From Plicaturopsis crispa FD-325 SS-3 (lineage: Eukaryota; Basidiomycota; Agaricomycetes; Amylocorticiales; Amylocorticiaceae): a stretch of 64,000 nucleotides of DNA. How positions within the stretch are numbered: position 1 is the first letter of the stretch; each line of letters starts with the position of its first letter. The translations under genes and the position numbers were made by a program. Under the pieces are notes generated by a model. The model saw only the letters and a list, made by a program, of their open reading frames with translations. It made no database searches and was not told the origin of the DNA. The stretch is taken from contig KN832561.1 in the NCBI GenBank assembly GCA_000827205.1, forward strand, positions 476,153 to 540,152. Reading direction: 5' to 3'. Positions 1-12,418 of this stretch are shown here, in pieces.

Positions 1-201
1 GATGAGTACGCGAGACGAGCCCGAGCGGAACTCCTTCATCAGGACCTCGCGCTGCTTTTGCTCCATGTCACCGTGCTAGAGAAACACGTGCTGTTAGCAT
101 CCAACAACGCGACGCGGTTCAAGAATACTCACCATGGCAGACACAGTGAACTCGCGGGAGTGCATCTTCTCGGTGAGCCAGTCGACCTTCCGCCTGGTGT
201 T

Positions 202-240
<39 letters not shown>

Positions 241-1188
241 AAGATCACACAGCGTGTCGAGTTTCCACTCTTCCTTCTCAACAGCAATGTAGAATTGCTT
301 GATACCTTCGAGGGTCAGCTCCTCCTTCTTGACGAGAATCCTGACGGGGTCCCGCATGAACTTCTTCGTCACCTCGAGCACATCTGCGGGCATGGTGGCG
401 GAGAGGAGGACGACCTGGGTGTCCTGGGGCAGAAGCTGGAAGACTTCGTAGATCTGGTCCTTAAAACCACGCGATAACATCTCATCGGCCTCGTCGAGAC
501 AGAAGATTTTGATGTTGTCGGTCCTGAGCGCGCGACGGTTAATCATGTCGTACACACGTCCGGGGGTCCCGACGACGACCTGCACGCCCTCCTGCAGTTT
601 TGCCATGTCCTCACGAACGTTTGTGCCGCCAACGCAGGCGTGGCACTCGATGTTCATGTAGTCACCGAGGGCAACAACGACTTTTTGGATTTGCTGAGCA
701 AGCTCGCGAGTGGGTGCGAGAATCAGGGCCTGCGTGCCCTTGATCGAGAGATCGACCTGCTGGAGGATGGAGATGGAGAATGTCGCAGTTTTGCCGGTAC
801 CAGACTGCGCCTGGGCGATGACATCGTGGCCTTTGACGACGGGGACGATCGCACGCTGCTGGATGGCGGAAGGACGTTCGAAACTGTGCTCTTGGTTAAA
901 TCGTGCAAAAATGGCCAACGAGACAGAAAAGCGCTCACCCGTAGGCGTATACACCACGGAGAAGCTCCGGCTTCAGGTCCATGTTATCAAAGCTAAGCAA
1001 TTTCGATCAGTTTTTGCCTACGATCCTGCCCTCTACACTGAACCACTCACTTGTCTACGACCTGGTCCCAGTTGGACTCGATCTCGCCTTCAGGGACATC
1101 CTGAAGCTGCTCTTCGCTAGAACCGAAAAAATAAGAATTTTTTGCGAATAGATATCGAAAAGCAGCGCTCTGGCACTAACGTTGACAT
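1..1188 (-). CDS. TIF1: eukaryotic translation initiation factor 4A (DEAD-box RNA helicase), 3' end outside window
   Basis: ATP-dependent RNA helicase of the eIF4F complex that unwinds mRNA 5' leaders in the cytoplasm. Exons on the minus strand: 1181-1188, 1051-1116, 939-992, 133-883 and 1-75, giving 318 visible codons; the last exon runs off the left edge, so the C-terminal helicase domain is mostly missing. The start is the ATG at 1188 (MSTEEQLQD), reached through an 8-nt first exon; the next exon gives the family hallmark [18 protein letters not shown]. Visible motifs in order: Q motif FERPSAIQQ near residue 43, Walker A AQSGTGKT near 67, PTRELA, TPGR, DEAD near 180 and SAT near 210. All four introns have GT-AG ends. 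Very high similarity to eIF4A throughout; I see nothing odd except the truncation by the window edge. Confidence 0.97.
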
Positions 1189-1909
1189 GAATAGGTTGAG
1201 GTTTCTGAATCCAAGAGTCGACTAGAATTGTCGACTGGGCTCGGATATGTAGTTTGCGAGGTGATAGGTGGAGGTCGAATGAATCGATTGAGCGAGCGGA
1301 TTGCTGGCAAAGATGAAGATGGTGAAACAATTTTTTGCCTCGGGACCGGCAGCCAGTCAGGCCCCACGTGGCATCTTGGCCTCAGCCACATTGGATTTCG
1401 AACTCGCGCCGTTGGGCATCCGAGTTCTGACATGACAAGTCTTTTACACTCTGCTATAGATCGCACGTTCACCTGTACATCTGGTGCAATTTGGCTACAT
1501 TCTGGACCTATCATTGACAATGCAATTGGGCATTCAACTCGTGTTGTCCTGCAGCTGCCTTCCTGAATCCCTTCGGCGGGTGGTACCGAAGTCTCACCCT
1601 CTTCTGACCTGACATACTCACAACCTCGAGCTTGTTACATAGCATCATACATGCAAGACAAGGGGCCACACAGCATATGAAGGCCTGCACGGCTGCCAGT
1701 AGGCGTTGAGAGACGGAAAGCATGCATGTAACGAGTCAGCAAGCTTCATTAGCGTGAGGGCAAGGCTGTTAAGTATAGAGTCATTGCGACATGTGCTGCC
1801 GTGATTGGTATGTAAGTCTCTTGTTTTCACCGGGAAAACCTACATAATGGACCGGCCCATGGCATGAAAATATTGCAGCCTTTCCCTTGCACTGAACCAT
1901 CCAGCATCG
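1189..1909. other. divergent intergenic region between eIF4A and the MFS gene
   Basis: About 720 bp between two divergently transcribed genes, so it should hold both promoters. I see no coding potential and no clear TATA box close to either start. On the minus strand near 1390-1470 there are A-box-like and B-box-like strings, but they do not fold as a tRNA. Confidence 0.6.
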
Positions 1910-3809
1910 ATGGCAGAACTAGACATCGTCGTGGCGACTCTGCAAGCCGACGTCTCCGAGAAAGACCGCGAACTGGCCGACGACACCAAGTCGGCTGTCA
2001 CAGTTGCGGTCGAATCCGAGGAATCTGATTTTCCCGACGGAGGCCTCAGAGCGTGGCTCGTTGTTTTCGGAGTGAGTTAACCTTCCAGTACTTCGCACGC
2101 CGCCTACTGACCGCTTATCTCCACTCTCCACTCAGACCGTCTGCACCAATATTGCCACCTTCGGCTACGCGAATTCATGGGGAACTTTCCAATCGTACTA
2201 TGAGCAAACGATCCTTCAAGATTCCTCTCCATCTGACATGTACGCCACCATATAAACAAAGTGCCGTCCCTCAGAATTAATCCATGAACCAAACTCTAGT
2301 GCATGGATTGGATCTCTCCAGGTGAGCCACAGACCTCGGTTCGGCGTATACTTTATTGCTGAACAGAGTCAATTGAAACGTCACAGTATGCACTTGTCTT
2401 CCTGCCGACCGTCTTCGTCGGTCGAATGTTCGATATTGGATACTTCAAAATACCGATCTTCTTGGCGAGCGTCATCCTAGTCGTGGCGACTTTCCTTGTC
2501 GCAGAATGCACGCAATACTGGCAATTCCTGCTTTGCCAAGGCATCGTTACGGGGGTACGTCTGCTCAAAGCTTTCCATGGCATAGATTATTAAGTGGGTC
2601 AATTTCTTATAGCTCGCTAGCGGTACCGTTTTTGGACCGTCGCTGGCGGTCATCTCTCACTGGTTCAAACGAAGACGGGGAGTCGCTTTGGGAGTGTCGG
2701 CCATTGGATCTTCTATAGGCGGCACGGTCATTCCGATCATGGCTAACAAGTTAATCAAGCAAGTAGGGTATGTACATTGATGATACCCACGTCTTAAGGT
2801 ATTTGACCAGTATTTTGCAGTTTCCCGTGGACGATGCGGTATATAGGGTTTCTGCTCATCGCTACTCTGGGTGCGGCAAATCTAGTAAGATCGTCGTTCT
2901 CCACGCTCTCCGTAGCTGTATCGCTCTAAACATATTCTATCATCAGGCACTGAAACGACGGCTTCCTCCCGTCAGAGCAGAAGGCGGATTTTTCAACGTT
3001 GCGGTGTTCAAATCAGCCCCGTTCACCGTATATTGCCTATCGACGTTCTGCACCTTCCTTGGTCTCTACACAAGTACGGGCCCACATTCGCCTCCAATGC
3101 GTCGACGAGCTAACGCTGCCCGCCCATATAGCGCTGATTTACATGAATGCGGACGCTCTTTTCGTTGGAATATCATCGGATTACTCGTTCTATCTTATTT
3201 CAATAGCAAATGCCAGCTCTGCACTCGGCCGTATAGCTGCAGGATTTCTCTCTGACAAAATTGGTGCGTACAAGTTGATGTACTGCAATGTTTTCTGGAC
3301 GCTCGGACTGAGAACCATATAGGCCCCGTAAATGTCATGGCCCCCTTCACCGTGATTGCTGGCATCTTAACAATCATCTGGCCTCATGCCACAAGCGTCG
3401 CGTCGTTAACCATTATTGCTGTTCTCTATGGGTAAGTGTTGTGCTTCATCCCCGTTTACTCCTTGCTGAACGTGTTTGTGCAGCCTTTCATCTGGAGCAT
3501 ACGTCTCTCTACTGGTAGCACCTGTTATTGCACTGGGTGATACGTCGGACGTCGGCAGGCGTCTAGGCATGGCAATGACTTTCTTGGCTGCTGGCGCTAT
3601 CACGGGACCTCCAATATCTGGTGCAATCAACTCTGCGACTGGAGGGTTCAAAGCAGTAGGCATCTACGCAGGTGTGCTTTGTTTTCAATCCCTTGCTTGT
3701 TCGTAGTGATTCTCATGATATACCTTCAGGTGTTGTTGTATTCGTAGCTGTTGGGCTAATGTGGCTTTGTCGTTATCTGGTCTTGCGTCGGTTCTGGGGA
3801 AAATTCTAG
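1910..3809 (+). CDS. MFS transporter, monocarboxylate-transporter (MCT/MCH)-like
   Basis: Membrane carrier of the major facilitator superfamily. The cytosolic N-terminus leads into DFPDGGLRAWLVVFG, a signature of fungal MCT-like permeases. Eleven exons: 1910-2071, 2136-2239, 2300-2321, 2387-2554, 2613-2767, 2821-2884, 2947-3073, 3132-3263, 3323-3431, 3484-3671, 3730-3809. Together they encode 436 aa, normal for the family, with about 12 hydrophobic segments. The internal loop motif GVALGVSAIGSSIGG matches the MCT central region. All ten introns are GT-AG and keep frame. Substrate cannot be read from sequence; a monocarboxylate or related small acid is only a family-level guess. It stands alone between eIF4A and fibrillarin with no enzyme genes beside it, so no pathway is suggested. 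Confidence 0.9.
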
Positions 3810-4183
3810 CGGGCACATACTTGCTTAGATGATAGAATTTAGAAAGTGGCGGCGCGGTGAATAATGGGCGGTAGAACTCTCCTACATAGATTCCTGCAAT
3901 TGTAGACACCATAGAACGCCTGTAGAATGCCATGTCCTGTTACGAGTCTTCTAAGTTGTAGGACAAAAGCCCCCGGCCCCTCGAGTCGCTCCGGTCCAAG
4001 AGGTGGGAGGCGCCCGCGGACTCGGAGATGTATCGGCACCGGAACTCGGATGTACTCTGTATAGGTTTGTTTGGTTCCTCATACCCTCGCTCTGCCGATC
4101 ACATCTGGTCAAAAATTTCTGCATTCCCCGGCGTCGACATCTCAAAAGTCAAGAAACTCCCAAGAAACTCTTGACATAACATT
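3810..4183. other. intergenic spacer, MFS 3' side to NOP1 promoter
   Basis: About 370 bp between two plus-strand genes. It must contain the MFS terminator and the NOP1 promoter. I see no gene and no distinctive motif in it. Confidence 0.5.
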
Positions 4184-5463
4184 ATGGCTTTCGGTGCGCA
4201 TAAGCTGCCACTAATTTGCCCAATTTTCGCCGTCTAGATTGCTTACAAAATCTCTTTGTTCACTACAGGCGCACCTGGAGGACGCGGAGGATTCGGCGGC
4301 GGCGACCGTGGCGGTTTCCGTGGCGGACGTGGAGGAGGCGATAGGGGACGCGGTGCACCAAGAGGTGGAAGAGGTGGACGAGGTAATTCGTACGTGTGAC
4401 CGCGCTGCGTACTAATAATCTTTGTTCACGCAGGCGGCGGCGTTCGAGGCGGAGGCATACAATCGAGAGGTCGCGGCGGCGATCGTGGCCGTGGTGGAGG
4501 CCGAGGTGGTGACCGTGGACGGGGTGGTGCTCGCGGAGGACGCGGCGGTCGGGGAGGCGCACGGGGTGGCTCGAACACCGTCCTCGAACCCCATAGGCAC
4601 CCGGGTGTGTTCATTGCAAAAGGCAAGGAACACATGCTGGTGACAAAAAATCTCGTCCCAGGCGAGTCTGTGTACGGCGAAAAGCGGATATCGGTAGAGG
4701 GTGGCGTGGATGGGACAAAGGTGGAATACCGAGTGTGGAATCCCTTCCGTAGCAAACTTGCTGCCGGTGTGTTGGGCGGTATGGATGACATCTACATCAA
4801 GCCGGGCTCGAAAGTGCTGTATCTTGGTGCTGCCAGTGGAACAAGTGTCAGCCATGTTGCAGACATTGTTGGACCGGTACGTTCTTTTTTTCGGTTCACT
4901 CATTCCAAGCGCTCACCCTGACCACAATTTTGCAAACAGGAAGGAATTGTATACGCTGTCGAGTTTTCGCCTCGCTCTGGACGTGACCTAATCAACATGG
5001 CAAAGAAACGGACAAATGTCATCCGTACGTGCTTCAAAAATTAGATTCATTCCGGCCCTTGTTTACATTTGCCTCTAGCCATCGTCGAGGATGCTCGTCT
5101 CCCGAACAAATATCGCATGCTTCTATCATCCGTTGATGTTATCTTCGCCGACGTTGCTCAACCCGATCAAGCCCGTATCGTCATCCACAATGCGGAGAGT
5201 TTCCTCAAGGACGGTGGCCACGCCATCATCTCCATCAAAGCCAGCTGTATCGATTCGACTGCTGTACCCGAAACTGTCTTTGCGGCTGAGATCCAGCAGC
5301 TGAAGAAGGGCCTGTTCAAACCTATTGAGCAGGTTACACTGGAACCCTACGAACGTGATCACGCTATGGTCTCCGGTACGTTTTTCTATGGCTGACCTCA
5401 GTCGACTCCAACTAATCATGCTATCATCTAGCCGTTTATCAACGGCACGTCAGTCACAACTAG
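4184..5463 (+). CDS. NOP1: fibrillarin, box C/D snoRNA-guided rRNA 2'-O-methyltransferase
   Basis: Nucleolar methyltransferase subunit of box C/D snoRNPs. Exons: 4184-4193, 4269-4382, 4434-4876, 4940-5024, 5079-5375, 5432-5463; 326 aa, the usual length. Residues about 5-85 are a glycine-arginine-rich (GAR) domain with repeated RGG and GGRGG. The SAM-dependent methyltransferase domain follows, with [48 protein letters not shown] (SAM-binding loop) and [12 protein letters not shown]. The ATG at 4184 is followed by a 10-nt coding first exon; the GAR domain is split across exons 2 and 3. The protein ends in [10 protein letters not shown]. Identification is firm. Confidence 0.97.
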
Positions 5464-5842
5464 CGATGACTTGTATCATCTGTCATCTTGTTTTCCTGTC
5501 CTACGTTCTATGTTTTTGATCATCTGTTTATATGGTTTGGACCAGTCGTGTATTGCTTACCCTAGGCGCCGTAAAAAAGTACTCCATGATTTTCTCACTA
5601 TGGCTAAATATACTGCGATTGTAATGATTTTCGCGGACAGCTGTTTGGAAAACTTTGTCGGGGAAATGCAGGGGAATTTCAGTGACGGTGGCCGACGCGA
5701 CGTGGCAGATGATGTGGCTGCTGCGGTACCTTGCGCGCTGTACATACGCCTGCTTTTGCACAACTTCACCGCAAAGCCCTTCAGCAGCTAGCACTCTGCC
5801 CTCGGGCAAGAAAAAACCACATACTCAGGTAGCTGGGCGCTA
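5464..5842. other. intergenic spacer, NOP1 to PMT2
   Basis: About 380 bp between two plus-strand genes. I see no gene in it and no strong regulatory motif. Confidence 0.5.
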
Positions 5843-8839
5843 ATGAGTCGGTCGGATATATCCTTGGAATTTGGCCAGCCGTCACGCGCTTCTTCTGACT
5901 TCGAAGATATACCTTACCCAACAACCAACTGGTCCAATACGCCTCGCCACGAAGAAGAGCTCCCGCTGCACTATATGTCCGAAGACAAAGCTCGTAGGCG
6001 CGTGCCAAGAGGCCCCGCTGCCACGAGCGACTATCTGGGCAACGGCAGCGAGAAGATCGACGAATATGACGATGAAGGCAAGGACGTGTACGCGAAGGTG
6101 AGGCCGCCCAAGGGCCGTGTTGGCAGCGGGCGTGCCGTACAAGCACCCCATCCTCCTCCTACATCCATAGTGCGTATTCTGTTTCGTGCTTGGAGATTTA
6201 ACGAAGCTAGCGCGTTGACATGTCACATTGTAGAGAGAATTTTTGCAACAGAACCTCGAACACATCCCGCCCGTCATATATACCCTCCTCTCATGCTGGA
6301 CGCGTTTCCACAAAATTGGCAAGGCCAACGTCGTCGTCTGGGACGAGGCTCACTTCGGGAAGTTTGGTTCTCATTATCTGAAGCGCGAATTCTACTTCGA
6401 CGTCCACCCACCTCTTGGCAAGATGCTCGTCGGTCTAGCAGGTCTGCTGTCCGGCTACGACGGGTCATTCGAATTCAAAAGCGGTGATCCCTATCCTGAG
6501 CATGTCCCGTACGTGGCGATGCGGGTCATGATGGCGACGTTTGGCGTGGCCATGGTGCCTTTGGGTTGGTATACGGCGGTGGAGTTGGGCATGAGTCTGT
6601 GGGCCTGCCATCTCGTTGCTCTCATGGTCCTTCTTGGTAAGTCAATTCTACTCCTTTGCTCACAAGCTGCTCATAAAAATGATTTGTAGACATAGCATGG
6701 TTATGCATATCGCGATTCATCCTCCTAGACTCCATGCTCCTGTTCTTCACATTCACAACGGTCTTTACTCTTACCAAATTCCACAACCAACAATACCAGT
6801 GCGTTGGTCCCTATATGTGAATCCTGCCCAGACTGAGTACATCCTCTAGATCATTTGCGGTCGACTGGTGGTTATGGCTTGCCATGACAGGCGTGTCTAT
6901 CGGCTGCGTAATAAGGTATGTATTCTGCAGTTCAACACACTCGTCGGCTGTCTGAATAACAGAATCTTAGCGTGAAATGGGTCGGCTTCTTCGTCACGGC
7001 TTTGGTTGGTTTATACACCATCGAAGATTTATGGGACAAATTCGGCGACCTCAAGATGTCTGTGGTGGGTCGAACGCGCTGACCCGTGTCGATATTCGGT
7101 TGACATTATTCATGGATATCAGCGCGACCAACTACGGCATTGGATTGCACGTATAGCATGCCTCATTATCCTCCCCATCGCCGTCTACATGTTCTCGTTC
7201 AAGATGCACTTCTTGGTTTTGAACCATTCTGGTCCTGGTGATGCGCAGATGAGCTCCTTGTTCCAGGCCAATCTTGTCGGAAATGACTTTGCGCAGAATC
7301 CCCTTGGTACGCAAACAGGACCCTTGTGAATCCATGAGTACTAAGCACCTTTTCACAGAGGTCGCTTATGGCTCGAAAGTCACGCTCAAGAACATGGGCT
7401 GGGGTGGCGGGCTCCTCCATTCCCATATTCAAACGTATCCGGCCGGCTCGGGCCAACAGCAAGTCACTTGCTACCACTACAAGGACGAAAACAACGAGTG
7501 GATCGTTACTCCACGGTGGGATGAGCCGGACTACAACCCGAACGATCCCATCCGTTTCCTCGTGCACGGCGATATCATTCGGCTGGTCCACGCTTCTACC
7601 ACCCGGAACTTGCACTCTCACCCCATCGTTGCGCCTGTCTCGAAGCTCAACAACGAAGTCTCATGCTACGGCAACGCAACAATCGGAGACAACCAGGACT
7701 ACTGGCAAGTGGAAGTCGTTGACGATGTTCGGGAAGGCCACATCAAGAAGATACAGTCGTTAACAACGCGTATTCGATTCCGGCACACTCATTCAGGATG
7801 CTACCTCCGCGCTGCCAACGCCGTTTTGCCGCAGTGGGGATTCAAGCAGATCGAAGTAAGCTGTGACAAGGAGAATAACCCAGACGACATACACACGTAC
7901 TGGAACGTAGAAAGCCACTGGAACGATCGACGTACGTGCTAATTTCTCACTTCGTATACCGTCTGGCTCATTTAATGCGTCTCAGTTCCATCCGGTGACA
8001 TGAAGTTCTATCGTTCGCCTTTCTTCCGTGACTTCTGGCACCTCAATGTGGCTATGCTGACATCCAACAACGCTCTCATACCGGATCCCGATAAAGAAGA
8101 TATCCTCGCCTCTAAGCCTACGGATTGGCCATGGCTTCATCTTGGTCTGCGCATGTGTGGATGGGGCGACGGGCAAACGAAATATTACCTGCTTGGGACG
8201 CCCATCATCTGGTGGGCGGGCACCAGTAGTTTGATCGCCTCTGTCGTGCTGGTGGGCTTCTATCTGTTGCGTATGCAGCGGAAGTATGTTGATATGGACG
8301 CTCGTGAGTGGTTTCTATCGTGTCTCGATATGGTGTTCTGATTCTCCGTAGGCGAGTGGGACCATTTCCTCTACGTTGGAAAAATCGCCTTCCTTGGCTG
8401 GGCTTTACATTACTGTGAGTTACGCAATAGTTCCATTGGGATCGACTGACATCCGCTACAGTCCCGTTCTTCATTATGGGTCGTGTCACATACGTCCACC
8501 ACTACGTGCGTAGTCCGCCTGCTTATCCACTAGCGCGTATGCTCACCCATCTGCCATAGTTGCCAACTCTTTACTTCTCAGTATTGATGACTGCCCACCT
8601 CCTCGACCACTTCATATTCTCCTCCCGCCGCTTTTCGGAGCGGAACAAAAGGATTGCGTTCGGCGTTTGCGCTTTCTTGATAATCAGCACATTCTGGTGG
8701 TTCAGAGGCCTCGCATTTGGAATCGACGGACCTATCAATGACCATTGGGGTCTCCAGTGGCGCGATGTACGTTGTACATTTTTTGGGTTTCTTCATTCTC
8801 ACTGACGATGATTTGCAGAGCTGGAATATCTATAATTGA
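5843..8839 (+). CDS. PMT2: dolichyl-phosphate-mannose--protein O-mannosyltransferase, PMT2 subfamily (GT39)
   Basis: ER-membrane enzyme that transfers mannose from dolichyl-phosphate-mannose to Ser/Thr of secretory proteins, normally as a PMT1/PMT2-type heterodimer. Twelve exons: 5843-6169, 6234-6636, 6690-6798, 6850-6915, 6971-7064, 7123-7306, 7359-7931, 7986-8303, 8352-8414, 8462-8505, 8560-8766, 8819-8839; 802 aa. A cytosolic N-terminus of about 110 aa is followed by the catalytic loop VVWDEAHFGKFGSHYLKRE (acidic DE near residue 146), several membrane spans, a MIR-type luminal region (LLHSHIQTYPAGSGQQQVT, NLHSHPIVAPVSKLNNEVS), and the C-terminal membrane block with CGWGDGQTKYYLLGTP and RVTYVHHYLP. 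Line-by-line similarity to yeast Pmt2 is strong, hence the subfamily call. The start of exon 2 could instead be 19 nt downstream (6253) at a second in-phase acceptor. Confidence 0.95.
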
Positions 8840-9097
8840 GCAGTGTGGTGGCGTTTATTCTGTTGCAGTGCATATATAATACCTTTGTGGATGATAGTAT
8901 ACGAGCTCGAGCCTTGCCCGGTACTGTACATACATCGTTGCGGACAATTGATACTTATATCGCAACCATATTCCGAAGTGCCCTCATCTCAAGTTTACGA
9001 TGGCCTTCCATGTTCCTATACTGTGTATTGTATCCTCAAATGCAGATGCAAGAACAACGATAGGTAATGCCACATGCAGACAAGTACACAACAGTCA

Positions 9098-11800
9098 TCA
9101 TGTCCGTGGTGCACCCACTCGGCGATAAAACAGCAAGTACGCACACCTGTCATCCCTGTCAAGCCCTCCAAACACATCGTCCGGCCTGACGTCAGAGACG
9201 AGCTCGTCGTCTATGCGTATCCACGCCTCCCGCGGTTTGTTGCTCAAGTCGCGGTTTGGGTGCAGTACATCCAGTGTGTAATGTCCGCCTGAGGCCGACA
9301 GTCCATGATGGTAAAGCACTAGAAAGACAAATGAGTGGTGTGACCAGATGATTTGAGGACAATGTACTCACCGCCGAAGAGCTTGTAGCGAGTTGTGTGC
9401 AGCTTCCGTGTGGGAGACATAAGATCCGAAGGAATATCCAGCTCAGGCGTGAACGACACCTGTTTGCCGACTTTGACGACATCCCGAACGCTGGTATCGT
9501 ACAAAAACCGCTTCATGTGCAGGATCAATATTGGCGGAAGGGCGTCTATGAGGATCTGTTGGCTGGCATCGATAGTGACTCCTGGCTTCGACGGATGCGT
9601 CATTTGGACCGGCTGAGGATGTGATATGTACTGCAGGGCATCCTTGATAGTGTGCACTTGTTCACGCTGTGGATACAATGCATGAGTCAGTAATGCGATG
9701 TAAAAGCTAGCGCAGACGGATTACCTGAATATCTAACCGCAAGGATCGCCAGTCTTCGATCGTGACTGAATCCTTCTGGCCCGGTGCTCTGAGGGTCGAC
9801 CGCGATTTGCCACCAAATATCTTGGTTATGGGCGATTCTGCGGATTTGATCTGAATATATGCGCCGTGTGAGCGACGCAGCGACATGGAACAACACATTG
9901 ACCTACGGTGCGGGTGATGACGGTGCGGTTGCGGCGTCCCACCTCGAGCCAACCATCTTCTTCCGGAGGGGCAGCTTCTTCGTGTTCTTCCACAGCAGGA
10001 TCAGGTTTGTTTTCGGCATCATTCAGAGAGTTCGCGATAGAGAGCAGTTCCTCTTCCAAGGTGTCGAGGAAGAAGCCAAGGAATTCCTCTGCATCCTCCT
10101 GGTGACCTCCCTAATAACGATTGGACATTAGAGGCGTGTTATAGATTCCATCTGAATCAGACAAAACTTACCCGCATGCTATCAAACCGTTTTTTCTCCT
10201 TCAAGGCCTCATAGATGTTGGTGGGAATAAACGAGTCGAGGTCTCCGCCTTCATCATCTCTGGCGACCTCCTTACCCTTGGTCTTAGAGGTACCATTTGC
10301 CTTGTCCGAGGGTGGAGGCGTAGCAGGTGTGAACTCCTTCAAGAAATCGATGGTAGCGTCAACGAGAGGGGTCCCTTTCTCCGCCTGTGCGCCGACAACC
10401 GGTCCGGTGAGGTATTTTCCCAAATCCGTGAACAGCCGATAAAACTGCGGGCAATATACGAGCACCTGCAAAACCGCGTTGGCGAAGCACATGTTGCCGC
10501 TGTTCACGAGGCCACGGGGTTGGATCCGTGGGGGTCCACCGAGAGGTCCACTGGGAGCGCTCATGAGTAGTGCGAGAAGCTCAGATTTACGACCTGGGGA
10601 GGAAGCGGCGACACCACCCTGGGTGGAAACTCCTGGAATAGAAAAGCCTACGACAGACGATGTAGGGAGAGCGGACTTCGATGACGATGCAACGGAATCG
10701 GTTGGGCGCAGAAGAGATGCCCATGATTTCTTGACGGGTGCTGGCTTCGGGACCGGTGGCTGAATCGTCTCGACTTGGACTGTCTCCACCTTCGGGGAGA
10801 GAGATGACTTCTTGCTTTTATCGGAAGAATCTGCAACTGCAGATACAGAGGTGTTCGTAGACAGCGGAGATCCTTGCACAGGTGTGTCGGGTGCAGTTGA
10901 AGAGGCTGTAGTTGTCTCCGTTGCGGAAGACGACGGCAAGTCTGTGTGCTCTGGCGTAGACTCCTTTAACACAGCAACATTTTGAACTTCAACAACAGGC
11001 TTCGGGGAGGGAGGGGGAGTGTGCTGCTCCAGAGCCCCGTCGATAACAATTTGAGGTGGACGAGCTAATGGAGAGATAATGATACCAGGTGCATGAGAGG
11101 GATTGTGCGGCCGTCTAGACCAGATAGCCCATCCGCCAATTTTGCTTTCAGCCGGGGTTTCGTTGCTCGAAGTAACCGGCTTCGTGTCAGTTTCCGATGT
11201 CTGTATTGAACCAAGGGATGCGTATGGTTGCTGCATGGCGGGAGGGGAAGACGTCAATGGTGGTGAAGGTAACGGCTCCGCATTGGCTACAGCCTCGACA
11301 TAAGATTCAGGTGCTGGCGGTTCCTGTGGTGTTGCCTCGGGCTCAAGTGGTGTAGGCTCCGGGTGTAAGGAAGGTGATATGGACGGCGGCATGGCAAGTT
11401 GTTTTGGCAGAGGTGAGAGCTGATGTTGCGACTGCCATGCAGGTGGCCGCGCGCTTGGTTGTTGGAAGGGGTACGACGGAGAATATGGAACTTCATGCTG
11501 AGCGACATTGGGGGAATAGGGTAAGTTGTGGGGAGGGGGGTACGCGGGATGGGGGAAATGCTGGGGATGATGTTGGGCTGGCTGATAATTGCGGTAATTC
11601 CCTCTTGCAGGTGAGTGTGGGCTATACGGCCCATTGCGAGGCAAGCCCGTAGGGGAGTGCATCGGGGGTGAGGGCGCATACGGGTACTGATAATGAGCGG
11701 GAACCTGATTCCCGTAGTAGTGTGGTGGCGGGGGTGGTTGTGTATAATACGTGGTAGATCCCGGGCGTGGTTGTGCGTATGGAGGCTGCGGTGCAGCCAT
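9098..11800 (-). CDS. UBP3: ubiquitin carboxyl-terminal hydrolase, UBP3/USP10 type
   Basis: Cysteine deubiquitinase. In yeast Ubp3 acts with Bre5 in ribophagy and vesicle coat protein recycling. Exons on the minus strand: 10172-11800, 9907-10110, 9725-9850, 9372-9666, 9098-9318; 824 aa. The first ~425 residues are Pro/Ser/Gln/Tyr-rich and probably disordered, but contain two conserved-looking islands, GGWAIWSRRPHNPSH and VKKSWASLL. The USP domain starts at about residue 428: Cys box GLVNSGNMCFANAVLQ (Cys438), GGHQEDAEEFLGFFLDTL, His box YHHGLSASGGHYT (His764) and IDDELV (Asp788). The triad therefore appears complete. The start is set at the ATG at 11800 (MAAPQPPY), which follows what looks like a spliced 5' leader; an upstream in-frame ATG in that leader is possible. 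It is convergent with PMT2, with only about 260 bp between the stop codons. Confidence 0.93.
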
Positions 11801-12418
11801 TTTGTACGTGTTGCTCCTCGGTGCACCGCCTAGGCAAAATGAGGGAATTAGATATGTTACTATGGTAGGACGATGAGTACACACTGATGATTCTTAGGTT
11901 GTATATGAGATCTATACCCCGGTCTGTCCTAGAGGTGGATCAGGGGGCAGCCTACGATACGATTGCTGCCAGTGAATTCGCAAGTAGGATCAGAGCATAA
12001 ACCGTGAGTACCTGACTCGACTCGATATCTGATAGGTTTGGATGTCCAACAAAGTCGCTGCCTAGAGCATACAGTGTTGACACTAAGCCGAACGAGTGCA
12101 GAATGCTGCTTTACTGTGTGGGGGGCCCGCCGGTTAGCAAGAGCTTAAGATCTAGTTAAAGCGCACATACCTGATCTATTTCACAGGTCGCTCGCGGGGG
12201 ACAAGGTACTGCCCAGCGATATTTTGAGGCGTTTAAGCAGTGTTGGTCCAAGTTTTATGGTAAAGCAGCGTGTGCAGATGGGCAGCATGCGCGGCGTTGG
12301 GCAAAAACGCGGCCGGACAAATCTTTCCGATGCCCGACAGCGATATCATCCAAGTCGTCGCCGAGGCTGCGCGCGACGTGTCGAACAGCGAGCTCGACGG
12401 TTTCCTCGTTGTTTCCAT
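11801..12418. other. divergent promoter region between UBP3 and the coiled-coil gene
   Basis: About 620 bp between divergent genes. A short alternative reading frame starting with ATG at 12330 (MPDSDIIQVVAEAARD) runs into the coiled-coil gene, but I could not join it to the downstream frame with a normal-length intron, so I treat it as leader. Confidence 0.5.

Noticed and set aside
1370-1475. tRNA gene on the minus strand upstream of eIF4A
   Set aside because: TAGCAGAGTGT and GTTCGAAATCC look like A and B boxes at about the right distance, but no acceptor, D or T stem can be formed.
4263-4903. Arg/Pro-rich minus-strand proteins opposite fibrillarin
   Set aside because: They are antisense shadows of the GGN-rich GAR coding sequence and have no independent support.
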